A DNA stretch of 64,000 nt, taken from NCBI RefSeq assembly GCF_001429765.1, contig NZ_LMJB01000005.1, forward strand, positions 1,145,556 through 1,209,555. The letters are read 5' to 3'. This document shows positions 1 to 8,220 of this stretch, piece after piece. Source of the stretch: Flavobacterium sp. Root901. Its GTDB lineage: Bacteria; Bacteroidota; Bacteroidia; Flavobacteriales; Flavobacteriaceae. The notes under the pieces were generated by a model. It had not been told where the DNA came from, made no database searches, and saw nothing but the letters and a program-made list of their open reading frames with translations. The translations under genes were made by a program, and so were the position numbers. Position 1 is the first letter of the stretch, and each line of letters begins with the position of its first letter.

Positions 1-85
1 CAATATAATTCGAGCCAATGGCTCATTAAATTTCCGAAGGAACATATTGTATTGTAGAGCTGGACTTCAGTCCAGTTTAAATATA
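1..85 (-). repeat. Inverted copy of the multi-palindrome repeat unit
   Basis: Read on the minus strand this stretch contains, in order, GGACTGAAGTCC (or close), a GTTCCTTCGGAA-like palindrome, and GAGCCATTGGCTC followed by an AATTATATTG-like tail. The same words occur in the same order in the tandem array at 32.66-33.32 kb. It is a single, diverged unit in the opposite orientation, cut by the window edge. Confidence 0.75.
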
Positions 86-100
86 AGGATTAAAATAGCG

Positions 101-156
101 AGGTATACACAAAAAGTGTATACTTTTTATACACTTCTGCCACAAAGTACACACTT
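101..156. promoter_or_regulatory. Cluster of dyads, candidate enhancer (UAS)
   Basis: A perfect dyad GTATACAC-N5-GTGTATAC lies at 103-123. Its right half also pairs with ATACACTT at 129-136, and a weaker dyad AAAGT-N4-ACTTT lies at 145-156. The cluster is about 20 to 75 bases upstream of a sigma-54-type promoter. That is where an NtrC-family activator would bind, and such an activator is encoded at 2045-3400. The pairing of site and protein is inferred. Confidence 0.55.
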
Positions 157-173
157 TTATACTATTTCAATTT

Positions 174-190
174 TTGGCACATTTAAAGCA
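174..190 (+). promoter_or_regulatory. Sigma-54-type promoter
   Basis: The sequence TTGGCACATTTAAAGCA has GG at 176-177 and GC at 188-189, separated by exactly 10 bases, as in -24/-12 promoters. The TTGGCAC block matches the -24 consensus fully. The -12 block is AAGCA, where TTGCA would be ideal. Transcription would start near 200, giving a leader of about 100 bases before the first PepSY-like gene at 305. Confidence 0.6.
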
Positions 191-304
191 ATTCCTTTAT
201 TTACAGGCTTCAAGAAGGTTTTGAGTAGAATGTTTGGTTTTCGGCACAATAGTTTCTTTATCTAAAGTGTAAAACAAACTATTAACTATTAAAATATACA
301 CGTT

Positions 305-601
305 ATGAAAAATTTATTCTTATCAGCCGCAATTGTTTTAGGAGGTTTAACATCATTTGCTTCAACTTCGCCAATTACAAATTCTATTGTAAAAGTTGTT
401 ACAATAGCAGATGATTACGTTGAAATTAAATTAGAAGAATTACCAGCTCCAATTACTGAAGCTTTGAAAAAAGCTTATCCTGACGCAGTAATTACTAAAG
501 CTTACAAAAATGAAAAGTCAGAATATAAATTGGATGTAACAGTAGGAGAGAAAGTAGGGAACCTTTTCGCTAATGCTGACGGAACATGGATTAAAAAATA
601 A
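305..601 (+). CDS. Secreted PepSY-like protein, copy 1 of 5
   Basis: This 98-residue protein has a Sec signal peptide at about residues 1-20 (a short basic start, a hydrophobic stretch, and FAS before the likely cut). A single PepSY-like domain (family formerly called DUF2874) follows. It shows the hallmarks PAPITEALKKAYPDA, an aromatic/lysine-rich AYKNEKSEYKLDV strand, and an ending with a GTWIKK turn. The domain family is periplasmic and of uncertain function. The gene is first in a row of five paralogues, and its first 24 residues are identical to those of copy 2. A sigma-54-type promoter lies about 115 bases upstream. No enzymatic residues are recognised. Confidence 0.85.
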   Translation: MKNLFLSAAIVLGGLTSFASTSPITNSIVKVVTIADDYVEIKLEELPAPITEALKKAYPDAVITKAYKNEKSEYKLDVTVGEKVGNLFANADGTWIKK

Positions 602-670
602 TCTCCAGGACCGTGAAAATTCAAATTAAAAATACTAAGATTAAGTTAACACTATTAAAAAATAATTATC

Positions 671-967
671 ATGAAAAATTTATTTTTATCAGCCGCAATC
701 GTTTTGGGAGGTTTAACATCATTTGCTTCAACTTCGCCAATCTCAAATACAATCGTAAAAACAGTATCATTTCAAGATGATTATACTGAAATTAATGTGA
801 CAGAAGTACCGGCAGCGGTAACAGATGCACTTAAAAAAGCGTATCCTGACGCAGTTCTAAATAAAGCATACAAAAACAGTGCTTCTCAATACAAATTAGA
901 AGTAACAGTTGGAGACAAAGTAGGTTCTCTTTATGCTAATGCAGATGGATCTTGGGTAAAAAAATAA
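671..967 (+). CDS. Secreted PepSY-like protein, copy 2 of 5
   Basis: The 98-residue protein has the same signal peptide as copy 1 and a PepSY-like domain with the pattern PAAVTDALKKAYPDAVLNKAYKN and a C-terminal ADGSWVKK. The shared start and the repeated AYPDAV block point to the most recent duplication in the array. The spacer from copy 1 is 69 bases, the longest within the cluster, and holds no clear terminator. Co-transcription with the other copies is therefore likely. Its function is unknown beyond being a small exported PepSY-like protein. Confidence 0.85.
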   Translation: MKNLFLSAAIVLGGLTSFASTSPISNTIVKTVSFQDDYTEINVTEVPAAVTDALKKAYPDAVLNKAYKNSASQYKLEVTVGDKVGSLYANADGSWVKK

Positions 968-994
968 AAAACTAACCCTCAAAAAACTATTATT

Positions 995-1285
995 ATGAAA
1001 AAGCTAATATTATCGGCAGCAATCCTGTTAGGAGGGCTGTCAATGCAGGCAGGAAATACTGTTTTAACCACCACAACAGTAAATTCAATTAATTATCAGG
1101 ATGATTATAAAGAAGTCGATGCTGTACCGGCAGCGATCAAAAAATCTCTTGATGATGCTTATCCGGGTGTAAAACTGGATAAAGCATATGTGAATTCCAA
1201 AAAAGAGTATAAAATTGAAATCACTGTAAGAGGTGAAAAATCAATCGTTTATACTGATGGCACAGGAAACATTCTTAAAAAATAA
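995..1285 (+). CDS. Secreted PepSY-like protein, copy 3 of 5
   Basis: This is the shortest member (96 residues). A signal peptide covers about residues 1-19 (MKKLILSAAILLGGLSMQA). The PepSY-like core carries VPAAIKKSLDDAYPGVKLDK, then AYVNSKKEYKIEI, and a GTGNILKK end. It keeps the family spacing but has an Arg-Gly-Glu strand (VRGEKS) where copies 1 and 2 have VGEKVG or VGDKVG. It starts 27 bases after copy 2 and is probably in the same transcript. Confidence 0.85.
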   Translation: MKKLILSAAILLGGLSMQAGNTVLTTTTVNSINYQDDYKEVDAVPAAIKKSLDDAYPGVKLDKAYVNSKKEYKIEITVRGEKSIVYTDGTGNILKK

Positions 1286-1303
1286 CTATAAATCTTAAGC
1301 ATT

Positions 1304-1600
1304 ATGAAAAAGTTAATCTTATCAGCAGCGATTATTTTGGGAGGTTTGTCTCTTCAGGCAGCAGTTCCATCACAATCAAATTCAGTAATTAAATCAGTAA
1401 ACATTCAGGATGAATATACTGAGATTACTGCAGATGCCGTACCGGCAGCTGTAAAATCTACAATTGAAAAATCGTTTGTAGGTTCAAAACTTGAAAAAGC
1501 ATGGAAAAATGCTAAAGACGAGTACAAACTTGAAATTTCAAAAGAAGGTAAGAAATATACTTTTTTTGCTGATGCTTCAGGAAATATCATTAAAAAATAA
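1304..1600 (+). CDS. Secreted PepSY-like protein, copy 4 of 5
   Basis: The 98-residue protein has a signal peptide (MKKLILSAAIILGGLSLQA) nearly the same as copy 3, so copies 3 and 4 form a second close pair at their starts. The mature part is the most diverged: the usual AYPDA is SFVGS and the next strand begins AWKNAKDEYKL. Trp in place of Tyr at that strand matches many PepSY-like proteins of other Bacteroidota. It lies 18 bases after copy 3. Confidence 0.85.
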   Translation: MKKLILSAAIILGGLSLQAAVPSQSNSVIKSVNIQDEYTEITADAVPAAVKSTIEKSFVGSKLEKAWKNAKDEYKLEISKEGKKYTFFADASGNIIKK

Positions 1601-1616
1601 TTAAACACAGAGCATT

Positions 1617-1916
1617 ATGAAAAAGTTAGCCCTCTCAGCAGCTATTTTTTTAGGAAGTTTATCTATTCCGGCTATCGCGGAGATAACTCCAAATGAAGAA
1701 GTAAATACATCTATTTCTGTACAATCAGAATATACTGAAATTAGCACAGATGTTGTCCCGGCAGCTGTAAAGACTGCTCTGCAAACTGCTTATCCAAATG
1801 CAAAACTGGAGAAAGCTTATGTTAATGATAAAAAAGAATACAAACTTGAAATATCAGTTGGCGACCAAAAGGCTACTGTGTACTCAGATGTCAATGGCAA
1901 CTGGTTAAAGATATAA
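1617..1916 (+). CDS. Secreted PepSY-like protein, copy 5 of 5
   Basis: This last paralogue (99 residues) has a signal peptide ending near residue 20 (IPAIA) and a PepSY-like domain with VPAAVKTALQTAYPNAKLEK, AYVNDKKEYKLEI and a final NGNWLKI. The C-terminus lacks the double Lys seen in the other four. It starts 16 bases after copy 4, and a strong terminator follows 34 bases after its stop. That terminator closes the five-gene unit. Confidence 0.85.
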   Translation: MKKLALSAAIFLGSLSIPAIAEITPNEEVNTSISVQSEYTEISTDVVPAAVKTALQTAYPNAKLEKAYVNDKKEYKLEISVGDQKATVYSDVNGNWLKI

Positions 1917-1950
1917 TTAGGTGAAATTAGATTTATGTTTTTGGTGAAAA

Positions 1951-1981
1951 AGAGATTGCATTGTGCAATCTCTTTTTTTTT
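1951..1981 (+). terminator. Rho-independent terminator after the PepSY cluster
   Basis: A perfect 10-bp stem, AGAGATTGCA (1951-1960) with TGCAATCTCT (1964-1973), and a 3-base loop are followed by a run of T to 1981. It separates the PepSY genes from the response regulator. It also rules out the in-frame ATG at 1961 as the regulator's start. Confidence 0.9.
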
Positions 1982-2044
1982 CGCATAATTTTAAGAAATT
2001 ATAACTTTAATAGTATTATTTTAGCAAAAAAGTCCCTCACAGCA

Positions 2045-3400
2045 ATGCCAAAGATATTAGTTATAGAAGATGATATTTCGTTTTGTAAATTATTGGAGAA
2101 ATTTCTAATAAAAAACAGTTACGAAGTAAGCGTCGCATTTTCTGCTTTAGAAGCCAGAGCAGCAGTCAAAAATGAATCATTTGATTTGATTTTGACAGAT
2201 CTTCGTCTGCCTGATTCTGACGGTATTGTACTTATGACGGAATTTAAAAATGCTTATCCTGAAATCCCGGTGATTTTAATGACCGGATACTCTGATGTAA
2301 ATACGGCCGTTAAGGCTATTAAAAACGGTGCATCCGATTATATTTCGAAACCATTCAACCCCGATGAAGTTCTGCTTGTTATAACCAATGCATTACAGGT
2401 TACTAAAATTGAAGAAGAAGAAAATGATGCGCCCGTTAAACAAAAAAAAACCGTAAAGAAATCTGTAGCTGTTGAAAATGAATTTGTACGCGGAATTTCT
2501 GTCGCTTCCAAAAAGCTTTTAGATCATATTCAATTGGTAAGTCCTACGGATATGTCGGTTTTAATTATCGGCGAAAGCGGAACAGGAAAAGAAATCATTG
2601 CCAAAAGCATTCATCAGCAGAGTCAGAGAAAAAACAATAACTTTATTGCAGTCGATTGCGGTGCTATTCCAAAAGAATTAGCTGCAAGTGAATTTTTCGG
2701 GCATTTAAAAGGATCTTTTACCGGAGCCATAAGCGATAAAATGGGTTATTTTGAAGCTGCAAACGGCGGAACTCTTTTTTTGGACGAAATAGGAAATCTT
2801 TCTTATGAAAACCAAATTCAGTTACTGCGTGCCCTTCAGGAAAGAAAAATTAAACCTGTTGGGAGCAATAAAGAAATAAACGTCGATATACGCATTATTA
2901 CAGCAACAAATGAAGATTTGCGTGAGGCAGTAAAAAATGGCGATTTTAGAGAAGATTTGTACCATAGAATTAACGAATTCTCTATTCAGTCTCCATCTTT
3001 AAAAGATCGTGATGAAGATTTAATGGTTTTCGCCGATTATTTTCTAGAAAAAGCAAATCAGCAGTTAAATAAAAATGTAATAGGATTTTCGCCAGAAGTG
3101 GTTTCTATTTTCCAAAATTATAATTGGCCCGGAAATTTACGCGAATTACAAAACTGTGTAAAACGCGCTACACTTTTAACTCAGGGCGATTTTATTGAAA
3201 GTGATGTTTTGCCAATCGAATTTTTTCAGTCTCAGAAACAACAAGGCTTCAGCGGCAGTTTTTCTTTGTCTGAGAACGAAAAAGAGGCTATTATTCAGGC
3301 ATTGCACAGAACCCAGAACAATAAATCTGAAGCAGCCAAGTTGCTTAAAATTACCAGAAAAACGCTTTATAATAAATTAAAGCAATACAATATCGACTAA
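2045..3400 (+). CDS. Sigma-54-dependent response regulator (NtrC family)
   Basis: The 451-residue regulator has a receiver domain (about 1-120; acidic pair D9/D10, phosphoacceptor D52, K102), a linker rich in Glu and Lys, an AAA+ sigma-54 activation domain (about 148-385) and a Fis-type helix-turn-helix (about 410-448). Walker A GESGTGKE is at 176-183, the sigma-54 contact loop GSFTGA at 223-228 and Walker B GGTLFLDEIG at 241-250. It should hydrolyse ATP to open sigma-54 promoters. The ATG at 2045 is chosen because an earlier in-frame ATG lies inside a terminator. Likely phosphodonor is the convergent hybrid kinase, and a likely target is the promoter at 174-190 (both inferred). Confidence 0.93.
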   Translation: MPKILVIEDDISFCKLLEKFLIKNSYEVSVAFSALEARAAVKNESFDLILTDLRLPDSDGIVLMTEFKNAYPEIPVILMTGYSDVNTAVKAIKNGASDYISKPFNPDEVLLVITNALQVTKIEEEENDAPVKQKKTVKKSVAVENEFVRGISVASKKLLDHIQLVSPTDMSVLIIGESGTGKEIIAKSIHQQSQRKNNNFIAVDCGAIPKELAASEFFGHLKGSFTGAISDKMGYFEAANGGTLFLDEIGNLSYENQIQLLRALQERKIKPVGSNKEINVDIRIITATNEDLREAVKNGDFREDLYHRINEFSIQSPSLKDRDEDLMVFADYFLEKANQQLNKNVIGFSPEVVSIFQNYNWPGNLRELQNCVKRATLLTQGDFIESDVLPIEFFQSQKQQGFSGSFSLSENEKEAIIQALHRTQNNKSEAAKLLKITRKTLYNKLKQYNID

Positions 3401-5838
3401 ATAATTTCTTGTTCTAAAGCAGCAAAAAGCTTAGTTGTTTTTGCCTTCAGTGCAGTATAAGTATCTTTCAAATCTGTAATTTCAAGATTATTTTGTTCCA
3501 GCGTTTTTAATATTGTGCCAATATCACGCGCTTCAATTTGTTTAAACATTGGCGCAATACGGTGTGCAATAGAATTTATTTCCGCTATATTTTCTTCATT
3601 AATAGCATTTTCAAGCAAGACTAAATTTTCGTTACTGCTGATTATAAATGCTTTTAATACATCATTGAGTGCATCTTTATCATTTCCCAAAAACTCTTTT
3701 AAAGTTTCTAAAGTATATAATTGAGTAGAAACAGTTTCTTCTACTTCGTTGATCTGAACTTGCGGAATAGCATCATGATCCAGAATATGCTGAATGGTTT
3801 CTAATAAAATTTTTGGCGAATAAGGTTTGTTGACTACAGTTGTAAAACCGGCTTCCGTATAGACAGAAGGATCTAAATCAGTTCTTCCGGTCAGGGCGAT
3901 TACGGGCTGATTTTTATAAATTCCTTTTTCTGAATTTCTAAGGTTTTTCAAAAACATAAAACCATCCATTTCCGGCATTTGGATATCAGTAATCACAAAA
4001 TCAAAATTGGTGTTTGGGAGTGCTTCCAAAGCTTTAACGGCACTATTAAAAGAAAGCACCTGATGTTCTTCCTGTCTTAAAACTCCGCTGGTTAAATTCA
4101 GCAGGTTAATATCGTCATCAATTACAATAAAAGTTTGTTTTTGGGTATTTCGGGCAATATTTCTTTTTATTTCTTCAACCGTAATTTCGCTGTGGTCAAA
4201 GATCAGTGGAATTTTAATTTCAAATGTGCTTCCTTTACCAAAAGTACTTTCCAGAGTTATTCTGCCACCCAAAAAGGAAACTATTTTTTGGCAGATAGCG
4301 AGACCTAAACCAGTTCCTCCGTATTTTTTTTCGATACCTTCATTGGCTTGGGTAAACTCTTCAAAAACTAATTTTTGATTTCCTTTTTCAATACCAATTC
4401 CGGTATCTTCAATTGTAATGATAAAAAAGTTTTCATTTTCGGTTACGTACGAACTGATTTTAATATGGCCTTCTTCAGTAAATTTATAAGCGTTTCCGAT
4501 AATGTTGGTCAGAATTTGTTTCAATCGGAAAGGATCTCCAACAATTCTTGTGTTCAGTTTGTCGTCAACATTAATAATAAGATCAATATTTTTCTGTTTG
4601 TAAACGGTCTGAATGTTTCTGGCAGTGTCTTCAATAATTTCAGGCAGAAAAAACGGAACTTTTTCTACTGTAATTTTCCCGGCTTCAATTCGGGAGAAAT
4701 CCAGTAAATCCTGAACGAGCTGCGAAATATATTCGGATGAGTTTTTAATGTTTTTAACGAAGTAAGACTGTTTGGTGTTAATCTCAGAATTTCCCAAAAG
4801 TTCTGAATATCCCACAATCGTACTTAAAGGCGTTTTTAAATCGTGGCTTACCGTTGAGATCAACTGCTCACGGCTTTTTAATAAATTCTTGGTCTTGAAA
4901 TTGGCAATTTCTAGTTGTTTTTTATAAAGCTGCGATTTCGAATAATCACTTACAATTAAAATCGAAAAAAAGATGGTTAAAATCAAACCTGTAATTGCCG
5001 ATGCCGTTACAATTTCATTTACTTTTTTAAGGGATTTTTCTTTTAGTGAATTGTTTTTTATCGAATTAATTATGATTTCCCTTTCGATAATTCGAAGTAC
5101 TTTTCGCAGCTGCTCAGAAATGGCAATTTCATTCTTCAGCAGTTTATTTTCTTCAAAATTCAGTGTTTCTTTTTTCTTCTCCGCTTTCAGTTTTACATTG
5201 CTGAGCAGTTTTTTTGAATTGGCTAAAATAGAATCAGATGCTTTTTTACTAAGTGTATTGGTGCTGTCATCCGGAATATTCTGGTTTAGATAATCAACAT
5301 ATTTTTGCAGTACATTTCGCTGGTAATTCCCTAATTCATTTGGATTTTTGGTAAAATCCTGAAGTTCCAGTTTTCGGAGGTTAAACTCCATTTTGGTGAT
5401 TTCGTCAATAGCGTTGTTAACAGAAACTTCATCTTCGGCTTTGTTTTTTATGGTTTTTAATTGTCTGATGTTTTCTGTTTTTTCAGACAATAAATAATTC
5501 ACGCTGTCCAAAAGCGTTTTTTGGTATTCTGTTGTCACGATTTGTTTCAAAGTGTCAATTCTTGCCTTCAAAGAATCGGTTTCAATAAGGTAACTTTTAA
5601 AATCGTTTTCTGAGTTGGTCTGAATTGTTTTTCTCGCTAAACTTTCTGTTTTATAAACATTCGAAAACAATTTGCTTACACGCAGAATTTTAGTTTTTTC
5701 ATAAGCAATTTTATCTTCCAGCTTATTATACACAACATTTTCAGAGTACAAAAACCATCCTACGGTAACAACTAAGGCAAGTAATGCTACATAGCTTAAT
5801 AAAACTTTGAGTGCTGTGTAACTTTTTTTGCTTTCCAT
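3397..5838 (-). CDS. Hybrid histidine kinase with receiver and HPt domains
   Basis: This 813-residue membrane kinase has one segment near residues 10-30, a largely helical extracytoplasmic region (about 31-278) and a second segment near 280-297. HisKA carries the phospho-His H332 (VSHDLKTPL). The ATPase domain carries N449, the DTGIGI box and GGTGLGL. A receiver follows with D618 (TDIQMPEMDG), and then an HPt-like domain with H759 (AHRIAPMFKQIEA). A His-Asp-His relay onto a separate receiver is the usual design, and the sigma-54 regulator next door is the obvious partner. The two genes converge and their stop codons overlap. Confidence 0.93.
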   Translation of the reverse strand: MESKKSYTALKVLLSYVALLALVVTVGWFLYSENVVYNKLEDKIAYEKTKILRVSKLFSNVYKTESLARKTIQTNSENDFKSYLIETDSLKARIDTLKQIVTTEYQKTLLDSVNYLLSEKTENIRQLKTIKNKAEDEVSVNNAIDEITKMEFNLRKLELQDFTKNPNELGNYQRNVLQKYVDYLNQNIPDDSTNTLSKKASDSILANSKKLLSNVKLKAEKKKETLNFEENKLLKNEIAISEQLRKVLRIIEREIIINSIKNNSLKEKSLKKVNEIVTASAITGLILTIFFSILIVSDYSKSQLYKKQLEIANFKTKNLLKSREQLISTVSHDLKTPLSTIVGYSELLGNSEINTKQSYFVKNIKNSSEYISQLVQDLLDFSRIEAGKITVEKVPFFLPEIIEDTARNIQTVYKQKNIDLIINVDDKLNTRIVGDPFRLKQILTNIIGNAYKFTEEGHIKISSYVTENENFFIITIEDTGIGIEKGNQKLVFEEFTQANEGIEKKYGGTGLGLAICQKIVSFLGGRITLESTFGKGSTFEIKIPLIFDHSEITVEEIKRNIARNTQKQTFIVIDDDINLLNLTSGVLRQEEHQVLSFNSAVKALEALPNTNFDFVITDIQMPEMDGFMFLKNLRNSEKGIYKNQPVIALTGRTDLDPSVYTEAGFTTVVNKPYSPKILLETIQHILDHDAIPQVQINEVEETVSTQLYTLETLKEFLGNDKDALNDVLKAFIISSNENLVLLENAINEENIAEINSIAHRIAPMFKQIEARDIGTILKTLEQNNLEITDLKDTYTALKAKTTKLFAALEQEII

Positions 5839-5971
5839 AGTGTTTTATTCGAGTATTATTTGGCGTTGAGAAAGTTTTATATATTAGAATCCACTGCAAT
5901 TTATTTAAAATTTCCATTTAAGAAAAGGAAAAGCAAATCAAAAATTTATATAATTCAAAGTTTTTAAAATA

Positions 5972-6009
5972 AATCAGCCACAGATTATATAATAATACTG
6001 TGGCTGATT
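5972..6009 (-). terminator. Terminator of the S9 peptidase gene
   Basis: A 12-bp perfect stem (AATCAGCCACAG and its complement) with a 14-base loop lies 21 bases beyond the peptidase stop, followed on the minus strand by an A/T-rich tract with several T. It stands between the peptidase and the kinase gene, both on the minus strand. Confidence 0.7.
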
Positions 6010-6029
6010 TTGTTATTAAGGTTTAGAAT

Positions 6030-7931
6030 TTAAAGTGTCTCTTCTAACCATTTAAAGAATTCTCCCTGCCAAACCTGAGCGTTTTGAGGTTTTAAAACCC
6101 AGTGGTTTTCATCTGGAAAATAAACAAATCTGCTTTTGATTCCTCTTAACTGAGCTGCCTGAAAAGCTTCTTGTCCTTGCCCAATCGGCACACGGAAATC
6201 TTTTCCGCCCTGAAAAATTAAAATTGGTTTGTTCCAGTTCTGAACCAAAGATGCAGGATTAAAAACAGTGTAAGCTTTTTGAGCCACAGCATTATCTTTT
6301 TCCCAGTATGGTCCGCCAAAATCCCAGTTATTAAAGAAAACTTCTTCAGTCGTTCCCAGCATACTCACGGTATTGAAAACACCATCATGGGCGATGAAAG
6401 TTTTAAAACGGTTTTTGTGGATTCCTGCTAAATAAAACACAGAATATCCTCCATAACTTGCACCAACACAGCCTAAGCGGCTTTTATCAACATAGCTTTC
6501 TTTTGCAACATCATCAATTGCAGAAAGGTAATCGTCCATTACCTGTCCGCCCCAGTCTTTACTGATTTGTTCATTCCATTCAACACCATGTCCCGGCATT
6601 CCGCGACGGTTTGGAGCTACTACTACATAACCTTTTGCGGCCATTAAAGAGAAATTCCAACGGAAAGAATACGATTGTGTAAGCGCACTTTGAGGTCCGC
6701 CCTGACAAAATAGTAAAGTTGGATATTTTTTAGAAGCATCAAAGTTTGGAGGTAAAATTACCCAAACCAGCATTTTTTTACCGTCTGTTGTTGTAACGTA
6801 GCGTTTTTCTGTTTTGCTTAATGCTAATGTTTTGTAGGTTTCTGTGTTGATGTTTGATAATTGTTTCCAGGTATTTTTCTTCAAATTAAAAGAAAAAATT
6901 TCTCCTGCATGGTTCATGTCCGTTCTGGTCACGATAATATCATCACCGGAAAACCCAACTAAGTCATTCACATCAAAATCACCATTTGTTAATTGGCGTA
7001 CTGTAATCGCAATTTTGGTCAAGCCCGGAAAATTAACAGAAAAAAGTTGTTTGGTACCATCAACAGGAGCCACGAAGAAAACCGTTTTTCCGTCTTTGCT
7101 CCAGATAAAATTATCTACCGTTCCGTCCCAGTTTGCTGTTAAGTTTGTTTTGATTCCTTTAAACTCAACAATAATATCGTTTTTATCAGACTCATAACCG
7201 TCGCGTTTCATTTGCAGCCAGGACAAATTTCCTGTTGGAGAAAATTGCGGTGCCGTATCGTAGCCTAAATTGTCTTCGGTTTTATTGGTTGTTTTTTGAG
7301 TTTCTAAATTGTACTCATAAATGTTGGTGTTAGTAGAAATTGCATACGCCGTTCCTGCTTTTTTCTTGCACACATAAAAAATACTTTTGCTGTCAGGAGA
7401 CCAGATATAATCTTCGTCGCCGCCAAAAGGTTTTTGCGGAGAATCAAAAGTTTCACCTTTTAAAATGTCAATACCTTTTGCGCCGTCTTTGTTTTCTTTA
7501 TAAAAAACATGATTAAATTTTCCTTCGTTCCACGTATCCCAATGACGGTAATCTAAACCATCATAAATTTGAGCATCAGATTTATCTAATTTCTGATAAA
7601 AATCTTTACCCAAAACGTTATCAATTTTTACTTCTTCATTATAGAGAACATATTTTCCATCGGGAGAAATATTTTTATCAGCCAGGATATCTTTGGTGTC
7701 TTTTATTTCAGCTGCATTTCCTCCGTTTACGGGAATGGTATAAAATTTAGAATGCGATTTGTTTTCTTCAACAGAAGGTGTAGAAACTTTAAAAACCACA
7801 TTTTTTGCATCTTTAGAAATTCCAAGCGGAGTTACCCTTCCTAATTTCCATAACAATTCCGGTGACATTACATTCTGCCCGATAGCGTTTAAACTCATCA
7901 TTATTAAGGTTGTTAATAATACTTTTTTCAT
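6030..7931 (-). CDS. Secreted S9-family prolyl oligopeptidase-like peptidase
   Basis: The 633-residue protein begins at the ATG at 7931, which gives a clean signal peptide (MKKVLLTTLIMMSLNAIGQ). A seven-bladed beta-propeller of the dipeptidyl-peptidase/acylaminoacyl type follows, then an alpha/beta-hydrolase domain. The Ser nucleophile is S492 in GASYGG, the acid is probably D578 (GGKDFRVP) and the His is H610 (ENHW). These peptidases act on short peptides, often in the periplasm. An upstream in-frame ATG at 7982 would hide the signal peptide and was rejected. The gene stands alone, with a terminator behind it. Confidence 0.9.
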   Translation of the reverse strand: MKKVLLTTLIMMSLNAIGQNVMSPELLWKLGRVTPLGISKDAKNVVFKVSTPSVEENKSHSKFYTIPVNGGNAAEIKDTKDILADKNISPDGKYVLYNEEVKIDNVLGKDFYQKLDKSDAQIYDGLDYRHWDTWNEGKFNHVFYKENKDGAKGIDILKGETFDSPQKPFGGDEDYIWSPDSKSIFYVCKKKAGTAYAISTNTNIYEYNLETQKTTNKTEDNLGYDTAPQFSPTGNLSWLQMKRDGYESDKNDIIVEFKGIKTNLTANWDGTVDNFIWSKDGKTVFFVAPVDGTKQLFSVNFPGLTKIAITVRQLTNGDFDVNDLVGFSGDDIIVTRTDMNHAGEIFSFNLKKNTWKQLSNINTETYKTLALSKTEKRYVTTTDGKKMLVWVILPPNFDASKKYPTLLFCQGGPQSALTQSYSFRWNFSLMAAKGYVVVAPNRRGMPGHGVEWNEQISKDWGGQVMDDYLSAIDDVAKESYVDKSRLGCVGASYGGYSVFYLAGIHKNRFKTFIAHDGVFNTVSMLGTTEEVFFNNWDFGGPYWEKDNAVAQKAYTVFNPASLVQNWNKPILIFQGGKDFRVPIGQGQEAFQAAQLRGIKSRFVYFPDENHWVLKPQNAQVWQGEFFKWLEETL

Positions 7932-8046
7932 AATAAAAATTCTATTTTTTTGTGCGCTAAAAATACAACAATTAAATTCCAATTAGTGAAATTCCAAATC
8001 CCAATAATTGTTAAAATTCCAAATTCCAAAGCTAAATATCCTGCTT

Positions 8047-8112
8047 GTCACGCTGAGCGAAGTCGAAGGGCGCTCCAATGAAACAAGGACTTCGACTTGG
8101 CTCAGCCTGACA
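8047..8112. repeat. REP-like palindrome
   Basis: An imperfect inverted repeat starts TGTCACGCTGAGCGAAGTCG and ends in its near complement (CTTCGACTTGGCTCAGCCTGACA). Its arms are of the same family as the large palindrome at 57438-57585. It lies between divergent genes and is flanked by repeated TTGGAATTTGGAATTT words (7978-8040 and 8133-8212). Confidence 0.75.
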
Positions 8113-8220
8113 TAATTTTAAATTCAAAAAGAAGTCCAAAATTGGAATTTGGAATTTAAAAATTTGTAATTTAACCCAAGATTGGAATTTGGAATTTAAA
8201 TACTGGAATTTAATAAAGAT

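Noticed and set aside
47..265. 72-codon ORF on the plus strand
   Set aside because: It runs through a repeat unit, the dyads and the sigma-54-type promoter and has no protein-like features.
1961..2044. Earlier start of the sigma-54 regulator
   Set aside because: The ATG is in the loop and stem of a terminator and adds 28 residues that precede a complete receiver domain.
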